Of a stretch of 64,000 nucleotides of DNA, positions 17,139-25,887 are shown in pieces. This stretch comes from Bacteroidota bacterium (GTDB lineage Bacteria; Bacteroidota; Bacteroidia; 2-12-FULL-35-15), in assembly GCA_003151815.1 (NCBI GenBank), contig PLYN01000024.1, forward strand, positions 35,519-99,518, given 5' to 3'. The notes below the pieces were generated by a model that worked only from the letters and a program-made list of their open reading frames with translations, had not been told where the DNA came from and did no database searches. A program made the position numbers and the translations under genes. Numbering within the stretch: the stretch's first letter is position 1; each line of letters begins with the position of its first letter.

Positions 17139-18443
17139 ATGCCATCTATCTGCTTTTATTTTCAAGTACACCAACCCTTTAGAATAAGGGATTATTCTTT
17201 TTTTGATATTGGGAATTCTCATGTTTATGAGGATGATAAAAAGAATGAGGAGGTTTTAAACAAGGTAGCTGATAAATGCTATATCAAAACCAATCAAAAA
17301 ATGTTGGAGCTCATTCATCGGCATCAAGGAAAATTTAAAATAAGTTATTCTTTAAGCGGAACAGCTATAGAGCAATTTGAAAAATACAGACCCGATGTTT
17401 TACAATCCTTTATTGACCTTGCAAATACAGGTTGTGTAGAATTTTTATCGGAAACATATTCCCATTCACTTAGTTTTATTTATTCTAAAAATGAATTTAA
17501 AAGGCAAGTAGAAAAACATGCGCAAGTAATTAAAAAATATTTTAATCAGGTTCCGAAAGTTTTCAGAAATACGGAATTAATTTACAATAATGAATTGGCT
17601 TCATTTATTGAAGGTATGGGTTATAAAGGCATAATATGCGAAGGTGTCGACAGATTGCTCAATGGTAGAACTCCCAATTTTCTATATCAGCCGGTTGGAG
17701 CGAAAAATGTAAAATTATTATTAAAGAACTATACCCTATCAGATGATATTGCTTTTAGATTTTCCGATAAAGGCTGGAAAGAATTTCCATTAACGGCAGA
17801 TAAATTTAAAAACTGGGTGCATGATGTTGCCGGCAACGGTGAAACGGTGAATTTGTTCATGGACTATGAAACCTTTGGTGAACACCAATGGGAGTCAACA
17901 GGAATTTTTAATTTCCTGGATCAGCTTCCCACTGAAATTTTAAAACATCCCGACTTTGATTTTAAAACTCCTTCTGAAGTTATTGACTCTTATCCTGCAA
18001 GAGAAGTTTATGATGCACACGATTTTACTTCATGGGCAGACACGGAAAGAGACCTTTCTGCCTGGTTAAGCAATTCCATGCAAAAGGAATCCATTCAACG
18101 AATTTATTCTATTGAAAAAGATATATTGGCTTGTGGAGATCCTTCATTATTAAAGGTATGGGAACGACTTCAAACATCAGATCATTATTATTATATGTGT
18201 ACCAAATTTTGGAACGATGGAGATGTACATAAATATTTCAGTCCTTTTGATTCACCTTATGATGCCTATATGTATTTTATGAATGTGTTCAGCGATTTAG
18301 AATGTTCATTGAAAGAGTTGCGCCTATCTAAAGAAAAGGCAGACAAAAAATCAAAAAAAATCGACCAACTGGCAGACATCTTAGCGTTTGGGAAGGAAGT
18401 AAAAATTAAACCGGTTAAAAAAAATAAATTGATATTGAATTAA
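17139..18443 (+). CDS. GH57 family alpha-amylase / alpha-glucan-acting enzyme
   Basis: 434 residues, cytosolic. The start ICFYFQVHQPFR is characteristic of GH57. The likely nucleophile is E146 in FRNTELIYNN and the acid/base D242 in MDYETFGEHQ. The C-terminal 70 residues are Lys-rich and helical. The gene is the second of an operon with the GT4 gene (5-base gap), and a T9SS cargo gene starts 10 bases further on. It probably cleaves or rearranges alpha-1,4 (or 1,6) links of the glucan made by GT4. GH57 includes amylases and branching enzymes, which cannot be told apart here. Confidence 0.88.
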   Translation: MPSICFYFQVHQPFRIRDYSFFDIGNSHVYEDDKKNEEVLNKVADKCYIKTNQKMLELIHRHQGKFKISYSLSGTAIEQFEKYRPDVLQSFIDLANTGCVEFLSETYSHSLSFIYSKNEFKRQVEKHAQVIKKYFNQVPKVFRNTELIYNNELASFIEGMGYKGIICEGVDRLLNGRTPNFLYQPVGAKNVKLLLKNYTLSDDIAFRFSDKGWKEFPLTADKFKNWVHDVAGNGETVNLFMDYETFGEHQWESTGIFNFLDQLPTEILKHPDFDFKTPSEVIDSYPAREVYDAHDFTSWADTERDLSAWLSNSMQKESIQRIYSIEKDILACGDPSLLKVWERLQTSDHYYYMCTKFWNDGDVHKYFSPFDSPYDAYMYFMNVFSDLECSLKELRLSKEKADKKSKKIDQLADILAFGKEVKIKPVKKNKLILN

Positions 18444-18453
18444 ATAAATTATT

Positions 18454-21264
18454 ATGAAAAAAAAGCTACTTGTAAGTTTGTGTTTATTAGCTATCTCAAA
18501 TATTGTATCTTCTCAGAATTTACTTTGGTCAAAAAAAATAGAGCAGTCCACTGTTTGTGTAAGCAAAGGTTTAATGACTGATAAAAATGGAATTGTGTAT
18601 TCGTATGGATCGAGAAGTCTTGACAATAATCAAAATCCTGCAACTCCACCTTTAAATGATACTTCAGGATCATTCTTACAAAGTTATTCGACTAATGGAG
18701 CCTTGCTTTTTTCAAAAAGGTGGGTAATTCCTTTTTATATTGAGAAGATGGAATATGATGGAAATCTAAACATTTATTTTTCCGGAACATTTATTGGTAC
18801 TCAGATAATTGATGGAATTACAATTGTAAGCGAGGGTAATTTGGATGGTGTTACAGGTAAGATGGATCTAACAGGTCATATCCTTTGGATGAAAACTTTT
18901 GGTGGAAGTGGTGGAGATAGAGGGAATGGGATTTGTTTTAATTCAGCAGATAACAGTGTTTATGCAACCGGAGATATCAGAGATACTTTATCTCTAAATA
19001 ATTCTTTTGTATCCATCAATCAACAATCGGCAATTATTGTGCATTATTCTTCAACCGGAACTTTCATCAATCACAAGTTATATGATTTTGTATCAAACAG
19101 AAATTTGGGAAATATTAATTCGGGAAGAGAGATTTGCAAAGATCAATCAGGAAATTTTTTCTTATTGATGGATCGCGATGGTCAAACGCCACTTTCGATT
19201 GCGAGTACACAAGACACTGTTACCGGTCCGATAATGGGAAGGTATGTCATAAAATTAAATTCTAATTTAGATACTGTTTGGTCAACTTATATCATTGGGC
19301 CAGCAGCTTATTACGGATGGGACTGCAAAGATTTAAGGGCAGCAGCGAATGGCGATGTTTATATTGCCTGGGAAGGTAATGGTAAATATGGAGGCGATGC
19401 ATACTTATCGAGATTGAATGGAAGCACAGGACAAATAAACTGGAATTACCATAATCAAGATGGATCCTATGCTGATCTGTTTATTGATGTTAACACTGTT
19501 TATCTTATTGGTAATGAAGGTGCAAATGGTTGTCCTTGCCAAGACAACAACGCAGGTTATTATGTGCTGAAGAAATTTGATTCTAATAACGCACTTTTAG
19601 GAGAAACAAGATTTTCAAATGTTTATTTAAATAGTATTACGAAAGACGTATCCGGAAATCTGTTTGTGACCGGTAATTTTAGTGAAAAAACAGTGATTAT
19701 CGGGAAGGATACGTTATCGGGAGACATCGACACCTTATTTTCTCCGGGATTACCTCGTTATTACGGAAGATTTCTCACTAAATTAAGTGATATTAATTGT
19801 ATTGCTCCGATTATTTCTGTTTCTGTTCCTATCTCATCCAGCGGAGGACAGTCTTATCCGCTTTGTTCTGGTAATGCGGCTACTTTAACAGTAAATTTAA
19901 CTCAAGGAACTTTTGTCTGGTCCAATGGTGTTACAGGCACTCACACGGATGTTACCGTTACAGGTTTTTATTCTGTTATAAATACTCAAGCCAGTGGCTG
20001 CATAGCATATTCTCTACCTGTGGATATAGAAGTTAACGGTGTTACTCCGGGAGCAATTTTCGGAAATACAACAATATGTTCAGGGACTATAAATACATAT
20101 AGCATTACTCCCGTGAACGGTGCATCAGATTACACATGGACATTGCCACCGGGATGGACAGGCACTTCGACATCAAATAAAATTAACGCAACAGCAAGCA
20201 CAACAAGTGGAAACATTAGTGTTACAGAAAACAATATATGTGGTACATCCGCTGCCCGAACGTTTAGCGTTACCGTTGGGGCTACTTCTATTGCCACTCC
20301 GGGATCAATTTCCGGAAATACTACCGTGTGTTCAGGAAGCTCGAATACATATAGCATAACTGCTGTTAGCGATGCATCATCTTATATCTGGACAATTCCT
20401 TCAGGATGGACAGGCTCTTCCACAACCAATTTAATTAATACAACTGCAAGCACAACAAGCGGAATCATTACCGTTAAAGGAACAAGCAGCTGCGGTACAT
20501 CTGCTTCCCGAACATTTAATGTTAACATTAATGCTGCATCCTCCGGCACACCGAGAGTAATTTCAGGAGATGCAACGGTATGCTTCGGGAGTTCAAATAC
20601 ATATAGTATTAATGCTATAAACAGCTCATCGTCTTTTATATGGACCTTGCCTTCAGGATGGAGCGGCTCTTCCACATCAACTTCAATTAACACTACAGCA
20701 GGCGCAACAAGCGGAAATATCAGCGTTACTGAAAACGGACTTTGTGGTGTGTACACGCCTAAAACAATTACAGTTCAGGCTATTGATAATACGGTTACTC
20801 AAACAGGAGATACTTTAACCGCTAATATGAATAATGCAACTTATCAATGGATCGATTGCAGTAATAATGCAACGATTACGAATGCAACAAATCAAGATTT
20901 TATTCCATCTGCTTCCGGTACATACGCCGTTATCATCACGAAAAATAGTTGTATGGATACTTCCGCATGTAACAATTTTGTAATGACAGGAATTGTAAAT
21001 GTTTCGGTAGCAACTGAGTTTTCTGTCTTTCCAAATCCTACAGACAATTTCATTAATATTAATTATAAAAGCAATGAATTAAATGGTGGTTTTTCTTTAG
21101 AAATAAAAAATATACTGGGACAAACTGTTTATGCATCAGCTATCTCATCATTTCAAGGAGAATATAAAAATGCTATTGATTTAAGTAAAGAGCATTCAGG
21201 AATTTATTTTGTGCAAATAATTGCCGGCGGAAAAACAATAGTGAAAAAGATTATTTTGAATTAA
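18454..21264 (+). CDS. Secreted repeat protein with PKD-like domains and T9SS type-A sorting domain
   Basis: 936 residues. Signal peptide 1-20 (NIVSSQ). About 25-460 is a propeller-like region of the kind that begins many T9SS proteins (GSGGDRGNGICFN, KFDSNN). After an Ig-like segment, three PKD-like repeats of about 80 residues follow, each with CSG-NTYSI and WTxPxGWxGSST. A further Ig-like unit precedes the sorting domain from FSVFPNPTDN to the end. The start lies 10 bases after the GH57 stop, so a surface protein is in the same transcript as two cytosolic glucan enzymes, with no sign of a terminator between. No enzymatic domain was seen; adhesion or matrix binding is a guess from architecture. 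Confidence 0.8.
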   Translation: MKKKLLVSLCLLAISNIVSSQNLLWSKKIEQSTVCVSKGLMTDKNGIVYSYGSRSLDNNQNPATPPLNDTSGSFLQSYSTNGALLFSKRWVIPFYIEKMEYDGNLNIYFSGTFIGTQIIDGITIVSEGNLDGVTGKMDLTGHILWMKTFGGSGGDRGNGICFNSADNSVYATGDIRDTLSLNNSFVSINQQSAIIVHYSSTGTFINHKLYDFVSNRNLGNINSGREICKDQSGNFFLLMDRDGQTPLSIASTQDTVTGPIMGRYVIKLNSNLDTVWSTYIIGPAAYYGWDCKDLRAAANGDVYIAWEGNGKYGGDAYLSRLNGSTGQINWNYHNQDGSYADLFIDVNTVYLIGNEGANGCPCQDNNAGYYVLKKFDSNNALLGETRFSNVYLNSITKDVSGNLFVTGNFSEKTVIIGKDTLSGDIDTLFSPGLPRYYGRFLTKLSDINCIAPIISVSVPISSSGGQSYPLCSGNAATLTVNLTQGTFVWSNGVTGTHTDVTVTGFYSVINTQASGCIAYSLPVDIEVNGVTPGAIFGNTTICSGTINTYSITPVNGASDYTWTLPPGWTGTSTSNKINATASTTSGNISVTENNICGTSAARTFSVTVGATSIATPGSISGNTTVCSGSSNTYSITAVSDASSYIWTIPSGWTGSSTTNLINTTASTTSGIITVKGTSSCGTSASRTFNVNINAASSGTPRVISGDATVCFGSSNTYSINAINSSSSFIWTLPSGWSGSSTSTSINTTAGATSGNISVTENGLCGVYTPKTITVQAIDNTVTQTGDTLTANMNNATYQWIDCSNNATITNATNQDFIPSASGTYAVIITKNSCMDTSACNNFVMTGIVNVSVATEFSVFPNPTDNFININYKSNELNGGFSLEIKNILGQTVYASAISSFQGEYKNAIDLSKEHSGIYFVQIIAGGKTIVKKIILN

Positions 21265-21271
21265 ATTCGAT

Positions 21272-21345
21272 ATGCTGCGCTCGTTTCTCTCCTACACTCG
21301 AAATGCCCAGTGCGACGTCATTCCGAGCGATTGAGGAATCTCATT
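21272..21345. repeat. Degenerate copy of the CTCGAAATGAC palindromic repeat
   Basis: Contains GCTCGTTTCTC, CTCGAAATG and GTCATTCCGAGCG in the same order as the better copies at 21911, 24862 and 54878, but with several mismatches. Confidence 0.5.
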
Positions 21346-21392
21346 AAAAAATGTATAAGAGTTTTCCCGATAACCATTTTAATTACTCCTTA

Positions 21393-21455
21393 GACTATTT
21401 TAAATCCCTTCTCAACGAATATGTAAAACGGAAACAAAATCCTTAAATATCTTTA
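21393..21455 (+). promoter_or_regulatory. Regulon promoter of the sorting-domain-only gene
   Basis: GACTATT (21393), CGAATAT (21416) and TATCTTTA (21448-21455). AACCATT lies exactly 21 bases upstream of GACTATT. The -7 box ends 20 bases before the ATG at 21476. Confidence 0.75.
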
Positions 21456-21475
21456 TAAAAATAATTAGGGCTATC

Positions 21476-21862
21476 ATGAAAAATAAAAATCAATTACCTT
21501 TTATGTATTATGAATTAATTAACAAAAAATTATTCCTTCTTCTGTTAATAGTGATTCTATTTATAGCATTAAAATCAAATGCTCAAACCGTTTCATCTCC
21601 AAAAAATATTGATGAAGTTGAAGTTGTAAGTGATGAGTTAAATAATAAAATGAATATAGAATTTAGCACAGAAAAGGAAATATATAATTTGTTGGTTTTA
21701 ATTACAGATAGTCTTGGGCAAACTGTTTTCCTTGATAATCGTTATCGTTTTAAAGGAGATTATAAGCATAGTATTGACTTTAAAAACTATAATAAAGGAC
21801 CGTATTCAATTAAAATAATTGGTGATAATGAAAAGATCATTAAAAAAGTTGATGTAAAATAA
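21476..21862 (+). CDS. Small exported protein consisting only of a sorting-domain-like module
   Basis: 128 residues. A long N-region and hydrophobic segment (about 19-36, ending KSNAQ) form a signal peptide; Met10 is an alternative start. The rest (about 40-128) resembles the beta-sandwich of a T9SS type-A C-terminal domain: LLVLITDSLGQTVF, then FKGDYKHSIDF, then PYSIKII and KIIKKVDVK at the end. It closely parallels the tail of the protein encoded just upstream (SLEIKNILGQTVY, GIYFVQI). The YPNP motif that usually opens such domains is missing and no cargo domain precedes it. It has its own regulon promoter, which argues against a pseudogene remnant. Function unknown. Confidence 0.65.
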   Translation: MKNKNQLPFMYYELINKKLFLLLLIVILFIALKSNAQTVSSPKNIDEVEVVSDELNNKMNIEFSTEKEIYNLLVLITDSLGQTVFLDNRYRFKGDYKHSIDFKNYNKGPYSIKIIGDNEKIIKKVDVK

Positions 21863-21910
21863 TACCATTTGTAAATATATTTTAGTCTAATATTTAACGC
21901 TAACACACTT

Positions 21911-21962
21911 TCTCGACTACGCTCGAAATGACAGTGCGCAGTCATTTCGAGCGTAGTCGAGA
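21911..21962. repeat. Palindromic REP-like repeat (TCTCGACTACGCTCGAAATGAC arms)
   Basis: A near-perfect inverted repeat: 21911-21932 and 21941-21962 are reverse complements around AGTGCGCA. Copies of the same family lie at 24862-24952, 31561-31642 and 54878-54961, all intergenic. Confidence 0.85.
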
Positions 21963-22064
21963 AACGAGCGTGGCATTGCAACATCAGACTATTTTGAATG
22001 TATAATTGAAATAAGTTGTTTTATTTCTGACGATTCGATAAAAATTATTAAATATTGTCTAAAC

Positions 22065-24848
22065 ATGAAAATAAAAGTACACAGATATTTGAAAATATTT
22101 TTAGTTTGTCTTTCATTTAGTTTATCTATACATAATTCATTCGGACAACTTTTAAAATCAATTGTATATGATTTTGATGGCTTAGATATAAATCAGACAG
22201 ATTTGCCGGAAGGAGATTATTCGGCATTAGATCTTAGCTACAAGGTTGCTGCAAATCCTCTTCCGGCAAACGATATGATAGGTGATCGGGTTTTAAAATT
22301 GAACCTTGTATGGAATAATGGGTATGGCACTTTTGGACGGGGGATTTCTCGTTTTATAGAATTTAATCCGAATACGGATATGTTTAATTTTTATTTTTAT
22401 AATCCCGTTTCAAATAATCAGAGTGCAACTTTCGATGTAGTGATCACTGATGATGACAATCAAAATAACACGTATGAAAGCGATTCTGATGATACGTGGA
22501 AAAAAAGTTTTACAGTTGCGGGTTCATCGGGTTGGCAATTATTTTCTGTTCCATTAAGTTCTTTTACCGATAGTAATACAGGAGGAAATGGAATTTTTGA
22601 CATCGCTTTTACCAATAATGCCGGCATGTTGCTGATGGTCGAATTTCAATTTACCAAACCTGCTGTGGGAGTGAGCAATCCAATTTTTTATTTAGATATG
22701 ATAAATTTTTCAGATGGAAATTTACCAACAGGCTCTACAGTTTTTGATTTGCCTCCGAAAAATTCCGCTGATTATTGTCGACTTGGTGCTTTTCAAGATA
22801 ATCCTCGTGGACAGGAATATTTAATTCCTTCACAGGTAGAAAGTTTATTTCCTGTTGTATCAGGGAAAAAATTAAAGTACGCAAACTATTTTCTTGATTT
22901 TGCTTATGATGGAACCACTGTCGCAAAAGAATTGCCCGGAGTTGAAGTTCAGAATTTAATAACTAATGGTTACCGACCCATCATTACCTGGGAACCGATG
23001 TTTCAAGGCTATGATAGATTAGATCCAAAGCAACCACGATTAAATAATATTATTAATGGTGATTACAATTCCTATATAGATCAATTTGCAGATAAAATAA
23101 AATCATATACCGATACTGTCATTATTCGGTTTATGCATGAGTTTGAAGGTAATTGGTATTCATGGTCATTATCCCAAAACGGAAATGATCCTGCGTTATA
23201 TGTTTCAGCATTCCGTACAGTAGTTGACCGTTTTCGTGCAAGAGGTGCTAGCAACGTGAAGTGGATGTGGTGTGTCAATTCTGATTATTTTCCATACCAG
23301 TCTTACAACTGGATTGTTCCGGCATATCCCGGTGATAATTATGTGGATATTATCGCCAATGATATTTATAATAATCATTATCCTACTGATTTACCTTGGT
23401 GGAGATCTTTCAGATGGCAAATGACTGAAAGTTATTATTACCTCACCAAATATTTTCCTCAAAAGCCTTTGTACATGTGCGAATTGGGTTGTAGAGAGAG
23501 AAAAAGTACTGAAGATACAACATCGGAAAGCAAAGGTGCTTGGTTTGCAAGAATGGATAAAGAATTGCAATCGAATTATCATAAAACAAGGGCATTGATT
23601 TTTTTTAATGCTGCTCCTGATCAAAATTGGTTTATTAATTCATCAACTTCAGCATTACAATCTCTCACTGATAATATTTGGGGAGATGATTATTATTTTG
23701 GAATAGCAAATACCAATGCTCCTCCTGCTATTACTACTCAACCAGTTAACAAAACAGTTTCACAAGGACAATCCGCAACATTCAATGTTGCGGCATCGGG
23801 AGCAGCGCCTCTTACTTATCAATGGCAAAAAAACGGCGTTAATATTTCCGGCGCTAATGCGGCTTCTTATACAATAAATAGTGTACAATCGGCTGATGCC
23901 GGATCATACAGAGCAATCGTAACTAATAGTTTTAGCAATGCCACAAGTAATGCCGCGACTCTTACTGTAAGCGCCACTGTTACTTGCACTCCACCACCAG
24001 CACCCACAGGAGCCAATGCCACTATATGCGCTAACAAAACCGCTAATTTATCAGCAACCGGAACAGGCACTTTAGGTTGGTACAGTCAAGCCGTAGCAGG
24101 TAATTATTTAGGAGGGGGAGCAAATTACACCACACCAATATTAACTACAAATACTACATATTATGTTCAAGATAGTACCTGTGCAGTAAGTTCAACGCGC
24201 AAAGCAGTGCTTGTTACAGTATTGCAAACTACAACAAGTAGTCAAACAGATACAATTTGTGCAGGACAAAATTTAGCAGTTGGTACTCACACATACTCTG
24301 TTAGTGGCACATATCTCGATACATTAACAGCAGTCAGCACTTGTGATAGCATAGTTACTACTCACTTAACTGTATCAACAGCTACCAACTGTGTACCTAC
24401 TACACCAATAATTACTTTGAATGGAACAACCTTAACATCAAGTTCAACAACTGGTAATCAATGGTATTTCAATGGAAATATTATTACAGGAGCGACAGCA
24501 CAAAACTATACTGCTACACAAAATGGAAATTACATTGTTAAAGTTAATGGTTCGGCTACTTCTGCACCATATAGTGTAACAACCACAACAGGTATTGTTG
24601 AAAATAGTTTTGCAAGTACAATAAATATTTATCCTAATCCTTTTTCTTCATCAACCACCATTGCATTTGCTCAAGAGCAAAAAAAAACCACCATAAAAAT
24701 AATGGATGTGTTGGGTTGTGAAATAAGAGCAATATACTTTACAGGAACACAATGTGTAATAGAAAAAGGAGAAATGAAGGAAGGGATTTATTTTGTGCAA
24801 ATAATTGCAGATAGAAAAATAATAGTTAAAAAAATTATTTTGAATTAA
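22065..24848 (+). CDS. Secreted GH26-type beta-mannanase-like enzyme with CBM-like and Ig-like domains, T9SS type A
   Basis: 927 residues. Signal peptide about 1-28 (NSFGQ). About 30-220 is a jelly-roll, CBM11-like carbohydrate-binding region. The catalytic domain (about 230-555) fits GH26: acid/base E359 in IIRFMHEFEGNWYSW and nucleophile E473 in LYMCELGCRE, 114 residues apart as in known mannanases. Two Ig-like units follow (YQWQKNGVNISGAN; GTGTLGWYS), then a short repeat and the sorting domain from YPNPFSSS. Upstream (21987) there is a GACTATT but neither a CGAATAT nor a -7 box at the right spacing, so it does not clearly belong to the regulon. GH26 acts mainly on beta-mannans; some members act on mixed-linkage glucan or xylan. 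Confidence 0.85.
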   Translation: MKIKVHRYLKIFLVCLSFSLSIHNSFGQLLKSIVYDFDGLDINQTDLPEGDYSALDLSYKVAANPLPANDMIGDRVLKLNLVWNNGYGTFGRGISRFIEFNPNTDMFNFYFYNPVSNNQSATFDVVITDDDNQNNTYESDSDDTWKKSFTVAGSSGWQLFSVPLSSFTDSNTGGNGIFDIAFTNNAGMLLMVEFQFTKPAVGVSNPIFYLDMINFSDGNLPTGSTVFDLPPKNSADYCRLGAFQDNPRGQEYLIPSQVESLFPVVSGKKLKYANYFLDFAYDGTTVAKELPGVEVQNLITNGYRPIITWEPMFQGYDRLDPKQPRLNNIINGDYNSYIDQFADKIKSYTDTVIIRFMHEFEGNWYSWSLSQNGNDPALYVSAFRTVVDRFRARGASNVKWMWCVNSDYFPYQSYNWIVPAYPGDNYVDIIANDIYNNHYPTDLPWWRSFRWQMTESYYYLTKYFPQKPLYMCELGCRERKSTEDTTSESKGAWFARMDKELQSNYHKTRALIFFNAAPDQNWFINSSTSALQSLTDNIWGDDYYFGIANTNAPPAITTQPVNKTVSQGQSATFNVAASGAAPLTYQWQKNGVNISGANAASYTINSVQSADAGSYRAIVTNSFSNATSNAATLTVSATVTCTPPPAPTGANATICANKTANLSATGTGTLGWYSQAVAGNYLGGGANYTTPILTTNTTYYVQDSTCAVSSTRKAVLVTVLQTTTSSQTDTICAGQNLAVGTHTYSVSGTYLDTLTAVSTCDSIVTTHLTVSTATNCVPTTPIITLNGTTLTSSSTTGNQWYFNGNIITGATAQNYTATQNGNYIVKVNGSATSAPYSVTTTTGIVENSFASTINIYPNPFSSSTTIAFAQEQKKTTIKIMDVLGCEIRAIYFTGTQCVIEKGEMKEGIYFVQIIADRKIIVKKIILN

Positions 24849-24861
24849 ATTTGATATGCCG

Positions 24862-24952
24862 CGCTCGTTTCTCGATGGAGTTTATCCAGAGCGAAGCCGA
24901 AGGGCTCGAAATGACAGTGCGCCGTCATTTCGAGCGTAGTCGAGAAACGAGC
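24862..24952. repeat. Palindromic REP-like repeat, long form
   Basis: GCTCGTTTCTCG at 24862 is answered by CGAGAAACGAGC ending at 24952; inside are CTCGAAATGAC and GTCATTTCGAG. It differs from the copy at 21911 by an inserted GATGGAGTTTATCCAGAGCG segment, which is shared with the copy at 54878. Confidence 0.85.
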
Positions 24953-25021
24953 ATTCTGCGTTGAAGCAAACATATCGGGAATTGTGTTAGATTTTAAATA
25001 TTAGAAAAAATATATTTACCA

Positions 25022-25882
25022 ATGATTTTAATTGCAGATAGTGGTTCTACTAAAACAGATTGGATTCTAACGGATGAAAACAAAAATAAAACCCGTTATA
25101 GTACCGTTGGCTATAATCCCTATTTTATAGATTCGGAAAGCATTTATGATTCTATTACTCTTAAATTAAAATCTCAATTGGATGGAGCAACAGTAAAAAA
25201 GGTTTTTTTTTATGGCGCAGGTTGTTCAACTCCGGAAAAAGTAGCTATTGTTTATAATGCATTATCCAAATGTTTTCCCAATTCAGAAGTATTTGTTGAA
25301 CATGATCTGTTAGGTGCTGCCAAAGCTTTATTGGGAGATAACAGAGGTTTTGCCGCTATCATCGGTACGGGTTCCAATACCTGTATTTATAATGGGATCG
25401 GAATTGTAAAAAATATTGATTCATTGGGATACCTTCTTGGTGATGAAGGAAGTGGTAGTTATATTGGAAAAAAAATTGTCAAGGATTTTATGAGAGGTTA
25501 TATGCCTCCGGAATTGTTCGATAAATTTAGTAAGACCTATCAACTTAGTAACGAAGATATTTTTGATTCAATATATCATACAACATTTCCTAATCGTTTT
25601 CTGGCAAGCTTTTGCAAGTTTGCTGACGAAAATAAGGAACATGAATATATAAAAAATATTGTGAGAGAATCATTCAATGATCTTTTTAAAAATTTGGTGA
25701 GCAGGTATCCCGGCTATGAAAAATATAACTTTAATTGTGTTGGATCGGTAGGTTATATATTTAAGGACATATTAAAAGAAGTTGCCAAATCATATAAAAT
25801 GGAAATAGGTAAAATGATATCTTCTCCTATCGAAGATTTAGTAAACTATCATTTCAATCAAAAAACAATAATTAAAAAATAA
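25022..25882 (+). CDS. BadF/BadG/BcrA/BcrD-type ATPase, N-acetylglucosamine-kinase-like
   Basis: 286 residues, ASKHA (actin/hexokinase) fold. The phosphate-1 loop is LIADSGSTKTDW at the N-terminus; the second is IGTGSNTCIYNG, and LGDEGSGSYIGKK follows. These match the Bacteroidota proteins annotated as N-acetylglucosamine or glucosamine kinases. The phosphohexomutase gene begins 5 bases after the stop, so kinase and mutase probably act in sequence: amino-sugar or hexose to 6-phosphate, then to 1-phosphate. No regulon element lies upstream. Confidence 0.85.
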   Translation: MILIADSGSTKTDWILTDENKNKTRYSTVGYNPYFIDSESIYDSITLKLKSQLDGATVKKVFFYGAGCSTPEKVAIVYNALSKCFPNSEVFVEHDLLGAAKALLGDNRGFAAIIGTGSNTCIYNGIGIVKNIDSLGYLLGDEGSGSYIGKKIVKDFMRGYMPPELFDKFSKTYQLSNEDIFDSIYHTTFPNRFLASFCKFADENKEHEYIKNIVRESFNDLFKNLVSRYPGYEKYNFNCVGSVGYIFKDILKEVAKSYKMEIGKMISSPIEDLVNYHFNQKTIIKK

Positions 25883-25887
25883 AAAGA

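Noticed and set aside
20120..20756. Long alternate frames inside the PKD-like and SBBP repeat genes on both strands
   Set aside because: They follow the repeat periodicity of the real gene and have low-complexity translations; shadows of strongly biased repeat coding.
21987..22042. GACTATT upstream of the GH26 gene as a sixteenth regulon promoter
   Set aside because: At the +23 position the sequence is AAATAAG rather than CGAATAT, and there is no TAnnTTTG-like box at +55/56. One element alone is expected by chance in AT-rich DNA.
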